Source: an uncultured Collinsella sp. (GTDB lineage: Bacteria; Actinomycetota; Coriobacteriia; Coriobacteriales; Coriobacteriaceae). From it: a stretch of 16,566 nt of DNA. Where the stretch lies: positions 1 to 16,566 of the forward strand of contig UQZC01000012.1 of assembly GCA_900545505.1 (NCBI GenBank), given 5' to 3'. The position numbers were made by a program, and so were the translations under genes. This document shows, one piece after another, positions 14,094 through 16,566 of this stretch (positions within the stretch are counted from its first letter, which is position 1; every line of letters begins with the position of its first letter). The notes beneath the pieces are model-generated. The model had not been told where the DNA came from. It saw only the letters and a list, made by a program, of their open reading frames with translations, and ran no database searches.

Positions 14094-14816
14094 TTAATCC
14101 TCCTGATAGACGAGCGTGCCGACGGGCTCACCCGAAAGCGCGCGCTTGACGGTGTCCTCGCCATCGATGTTGAGGACCAAAATCGGCATACGGTTATCCT
14201 GGCACAGTGCCGTAGCCGTGGAATCCATAACCTGCAGACCGCGGACGAGCACCTCGTGATAGGTAATCTTGTCAAAACGGACGGCATCGGCGCACTTGAC
14301 GGGATCCTTGTCGTAGATGCCGTCAACCTTGGTGGCTTTAATCAGAATCTCGGCGCCGATCTCGCACGCACGAAGAGCCGCGGCGGTGTCGGTCGTAAAG
14401 TACGGATTGCCCGAACCGGCGGCAAAAATAACGACGTTGCCCTTGGAAAGGTGGTTGATGGCGCGACGGCGAATATAGGGCTCGCAGATCTCGTTCATCT
14501 GGATAGCGCTCATCACGCGGCAGGGAACATCGTTATGCTCGAAGGCATCCTGCAGGGCGAGCGCGTTCATAACGGTTGCCAGCATGCCCATGTAGTCGGC
14601 CTGAGCACGCTCCATGCCACCGGCAGCGCCGGCCATGCCGCGGGAAATATTGCCGCCGCCGACAACGACGCCGACCTCATGGCCAACGGCGAGCAGCTCC
14701 TTGACCTGCTTGGCAAGATGGTCGGTAACCTTGGGGTCGATGCCATATTGGCCGTCGCCCATCAGTGCTTCGCCGGAAAGCTTAAGAAGCACGCGTTTAT
14801 ATCGGATGTCGGACAA
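14094..14816 (-). CDS. pyrH: UMP kinase
   Basis: PyrH phosphorylates UMP to UDP; bacterial forms are hexamers of the amino-acid-kinase fold, inhibited by UTP. The 240-residue product has KLSGEAL at 12-18, GGGNISRG at 53-60, DYMGMLATVMNALALQDAFE from 74, and the GNPYFTTDTAAALRA loop at 136-150, all at expected places. The start is TTG at 14816, chosen because AAAGGAGG lies 6 nt upstream; the first in-frame ATG (codon 19) would remove KLSGEAL. It is the first gene after the tsf terminator, so a promoter is expected in 14817-14875. TTCATG and TGATAT with 17-nt spacing is a weak candidate. Confidence 0.97.
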   Translation of the reverse strand: MSDIRYKRVLLKLSGEALMGDGQYGIDPKVTDHLAKQVKELLAVGHEVGVVVGGGNISRGMAGAAGGMERAQADYMGMLATVMNALALQDAFEHNDVPCRVMSAIQMNEICEPYIRRRAINHLSKGNVVIFAAGSGNPYFTTDTAAALRACEIGAEILIKATKVDGIYDKDPVKCADAVRFDKITYHEVLVRGLQVMDSTATALCQDNRMPILVLNIDGEDTVKRALSGEPVGTLVYQED

Positions 14817-14875
14817 AGCGATCCTCCTTTAATTAGACTCTCAATATGATATCAAAGGCTCTGATAAGAGCCATG

Positions 14876-14910
14876 AAAAAGCAGGCTGTGAGTAAAACCC
14901 ACAGCCTGCT
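14876..14910 (-). terminator. rho-independent terminator of rpsB-tsf
   Basis: AGCAGGCTGTG (14880-14890) pairs perfectly with CACAGCCTGCT (14900-14910), an 11-bp stem with a 9-nt loop, followed on the - strand by a T run at 14876-14880. It separates rpsB-tsf from the pyrH operon. A further small stem GGCTCT-TATC-AGAGCC lies just beyond at 14857-14872. Confidence 0.92.
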
Positions 14911-14933
14911 CATTACCAGCTACAAGAGCTTAT

Positions 14934-15803
14934 TTACTCGCCACGGACCAGACGGTCAAAGGCAACGACGGTAATGGTGTCGCCGAGCTCCTTGGAGACC
15001 TGCTCAGCGTACTTCTTGATAGTGAGGGAGCTGTCCTTGATGAACTCCTGCTCGGTGAGCACGGACTGCTTGTAGAACTTCTCCAGACGGCCGACAGCCA
15101 TCTTCTCCTGGATAGCCTCGGGCTTGCCGGACTCGGCAGCCTGGGCCATGTAGATCTGCTTCTCGTGCTCGACGGTCTCGGCAGGAACCTGATCGCGGGT
15201 AGCGCAGATCGGGGCGACGGCAGCAACCTGAAGGGCAACGTCGTGAGCGAAGGCCTTGAAGGACTCAGCCTGAGCGGTCTCGGCCTTCTCGAAGGCGAAC
15301 TCGACGAGAACGCCGATCTTACCACCCATGTGGATGTAAGAAGCGAGCGCGCCGTTCTCGGCCTTGCGGGCAGCGAAGCGGGAGATCTTCATGTTCTCGC
15401 CCATGATGTGAATCATCTCGGTGAGCTCGGAGGAAACGGTCTCCTCGCCCATCGGCTTCTCGAGCAGAGCGTCGACGTCAGCAGGCTCGGTGGTAGCGAC
15501 AACCTCAGCGACCTTGGAAGCAAAGCCAGTGAACTTGGCGTTGGAGCCAACGAAGTCGGTCTCGCAGGAGAGCTCGAGCAGAGCGCCGGTCTTGCCATCC
15601 TCGGAGACGAACGCGGCGACAGCGCCCTCGTTGGTCTCACGGCCAGCCTTCTTGGCAGCCTTGGCAAGGCCGTTCTTACGCAGAACGTCGACAGCGGCGT
15701 CCATGTCGCCGTCAGCCTCGACGAGAGCCTTCTTGCACTCCATCATCGGGGAGTCGGTCATCTCGCGGAGCTGCTTGACCATAGCGGCGGTAATCTGGGC
15801 CAT
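14934..15803 (-). CDS. tsf: elongation factor Ts
   Basis: EF-Ts is the guanine nucleotide exchange factor of EF-Tu. The 289-residue protein has the UBA-like N-terminal domain (MAQITAAMVKQLREMTDSPM with MECKKALVEADGD, about 1-50) and the ETDFVGSN segment at 81-88, whose Asp-Phe pair contacts the EF-Tu magnesium site. The usual TDFVARN reads TDFVGSN. Two core subdomains follow, and the protein ends VVAFDRLVRGE. The ATG at 15803 follows GAAAGGAA; a TTG 15 nt upstream overlaps that ribosome site and is not used. It lies 45 nt downstream of rpsB and ends before the 14876-14910 terminator, the standard rpsB-tsf operon. Confidence 0.97.
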   Translation of the reverse strand: MAQITAAMVKQLREMTDSPMMECKKALVEADGDMDAAVDVLRKNGLAKAAKKAGRETNEGAVAAFVSEDGKTGALLELSCETDFVGSNAKFTGFASKVAEVVATTEPADVDALLEKPMGEETVSSELTEMIHIMGENMKISRFAARKAENGALASYIHMGGKIGVLVEFAFEKAETAQAESFKAFAHDVALQVAAVAPICATRDQVPAETVEHEKQIYMAQAAESGKPEAIQEKMAVGRLEKFYKQSVLTEQEFIKDSSLTIKKYAEQVSKELGDTITVVAFDRLVRGE

Positions 15804-15848
15804 TGTGGTTCCTTTCAAAGAGATGAAAAAGAATTAACTAAGACTGAT

Positions 15849-16565
15849 TTACTCGGCCTTGGGCTCAGCGGCCATCTCGGCCTCGGAGACCTGCTCCTTG
15901 CCGGAGCCAGCGAGGCAGGCGTCAGCCATGAGCTCGCACATAAGGGTGACAGCGGAGATAGCGTCATCGTTGCAGGGGATGCCGTACTCGACCTCGTCGG
16001 GATCGGAGTTGGTGTCGATCAGAGCGACGACGGGGATGTTCAGGCGCTGAGCCTCCTTGATGGCGTTCTCCTCGCGCTTGGTGTCGATGACGAAGAGAGC
16101 CTGGGGCAGACCCTTCATGTCGCGGGCGCCGCCGAGGTTGGTCTGGAGCTTGGTGAGCTCCTTGCCGAGCACAGCCTGCTCCTTCTTGGGGAGCACTGCC
16201 ATGCGGCCGTCCTCGACCATGGCCTCGAGCTCCTCCATGCGGTTGATGCGGGAGCGGATGGTGACGAAGTTGGTCAGCATACCGCCGAGCCAACGCTGGT
16301 TGATGTAAGGCATGTTGGCGCGCTCAGCAGCGTTCTTGACGGCCTCCTGAGCCTGCTTCTTGGTGCCGACGAACAGCACGTTGCCACCCTTGGCGACGTT
16401 CTTGACGAAGGTGTAGGCCTGGTCGGCGTCGAGGATGGTCTGCTTGAGGTCAAGGATATAGATGCCGTTGCGCTCACCGAAGATGAACGGCTTCATCTTG
16501 GGGTTCCAGCGACGGGTCTGGTGACCGAAGTGGCAGCCGGCCTCGAGCAGGGTGCGGATATTAAT
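15849..16565 (-). CDS. rpsB: 30S ribosomal protein S2, 5' end outside the window
   Basis: S2 is a small-subunit protein bound late in assembly, at the 30S head-body junction. The readable 238 codons begin INIRTLLEAGCHFGHQTRRW and continue NPKMKPFIFGERNGIYILDL, so only a few N-terminal residues are missing. An internal ATG at 16496 is not the start because the S2 N-terminus continues upstream of it. Other landmarks are RWLGGMLTNFVTIRSRI, ALFVIDTKREENAIKEA and VALIDTNSDPDEVEYGIPCNDDAI. The Glu/Ala-rich tail (SEAEMAAEPKAE) is typical of actinobacterial S2 proteins. It precedes tsf by 45 nt. Confidence 0.96.
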   Translation of the reverse strand: MNIRTLLEAGCHFGHQTRRWNPKMKPFIFGERNGIYILDLKQTILDADQAYTFVKNVAKGGNVLFVGTKKQAQEAVKNAAERANMPYINQRWLGGMLTNFVTIRSRINRMEELEAMVEDGRMAVLPKKEQAVLGKELTKLQTNLGGARDMKGLPQALFVIDTKREENAIKEAQRLNIPVVALIDTNSDPDEVEYGIPCNDDAISAVTLMCELMADACLAGSGKEQVSEAEMAAEPKAE

Positions 16566-16566
16566 C

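Overview
The window is GC-rich bacterial chromosome. It most resembles a Coriobacteriia actinobacterium of the Collinsella type. That placement is an inference from gene order, codon use, the Cys4 form of ribosomal protein L28 and general protein resemblance; no database search was run. No wholly new system stands out. Most of the window is a conserved housekeeping block plus a small accessory stretch, and the interesting points are local.

Left edge (1-1015): bases 1 to about 115 encode an internal piece of ribonuclease J on the + strand. It runs directly into the 5' part of pyrB (aspartate carbamoyltransferase) on the - strand. Both genes are cut at the same point, so this is a rearrangement or a chimeric assembly join. 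pyrR lies upstream of pyrB with a structured leader that looks like an attenuator.

Middle left (1016-2787): rpmB with a promoter region and a strong terminator is followed at once by a roughly 1.04-kb single-gene mobile element. That element is a REP-associated Y1/HUH transposase gene between 51-bp inverted repeats, each carrying a small hairpin. A palindrome and a probable promoter then lead into adhE.

Middle (2788-6464): adhE encodes the bifunctional acetaldehyde/alcohol dehydrogenase for fermentative ethanol formation. It is followed by an aminoglycoside-phosphotransferase-fold kinase of unknown substrate. Between that gene and proS lie two terminators, one of which is a 17-bp palindrome with a GGGACAG core like that in the transposon ends.

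Right half (6465-16566, all - strand, transcribed right to left): rpsB and tsf, a terminator, then pyrH-frr-uppS-cdsA-dxr-rseP-ispG-proS with gaps of 0 to 25 nt. The set covers translation (S2, EF-Ts, ribosome recycling, prolyl-tRNA synthetase), UMP kinase, the MEP isoprenoid pathway (Dxr, IspG), use of isoprenoids for the wall-lipid carrier (UppS), phospholipid synthesis (CdsA) and a site-2 protease. Two oddities stand out here: uppS has an in-frame amber stop at codon 164, upstream of essential residues, and RseP carries an insertion of about 115 residues containing a helix-turn-helix-like segment.
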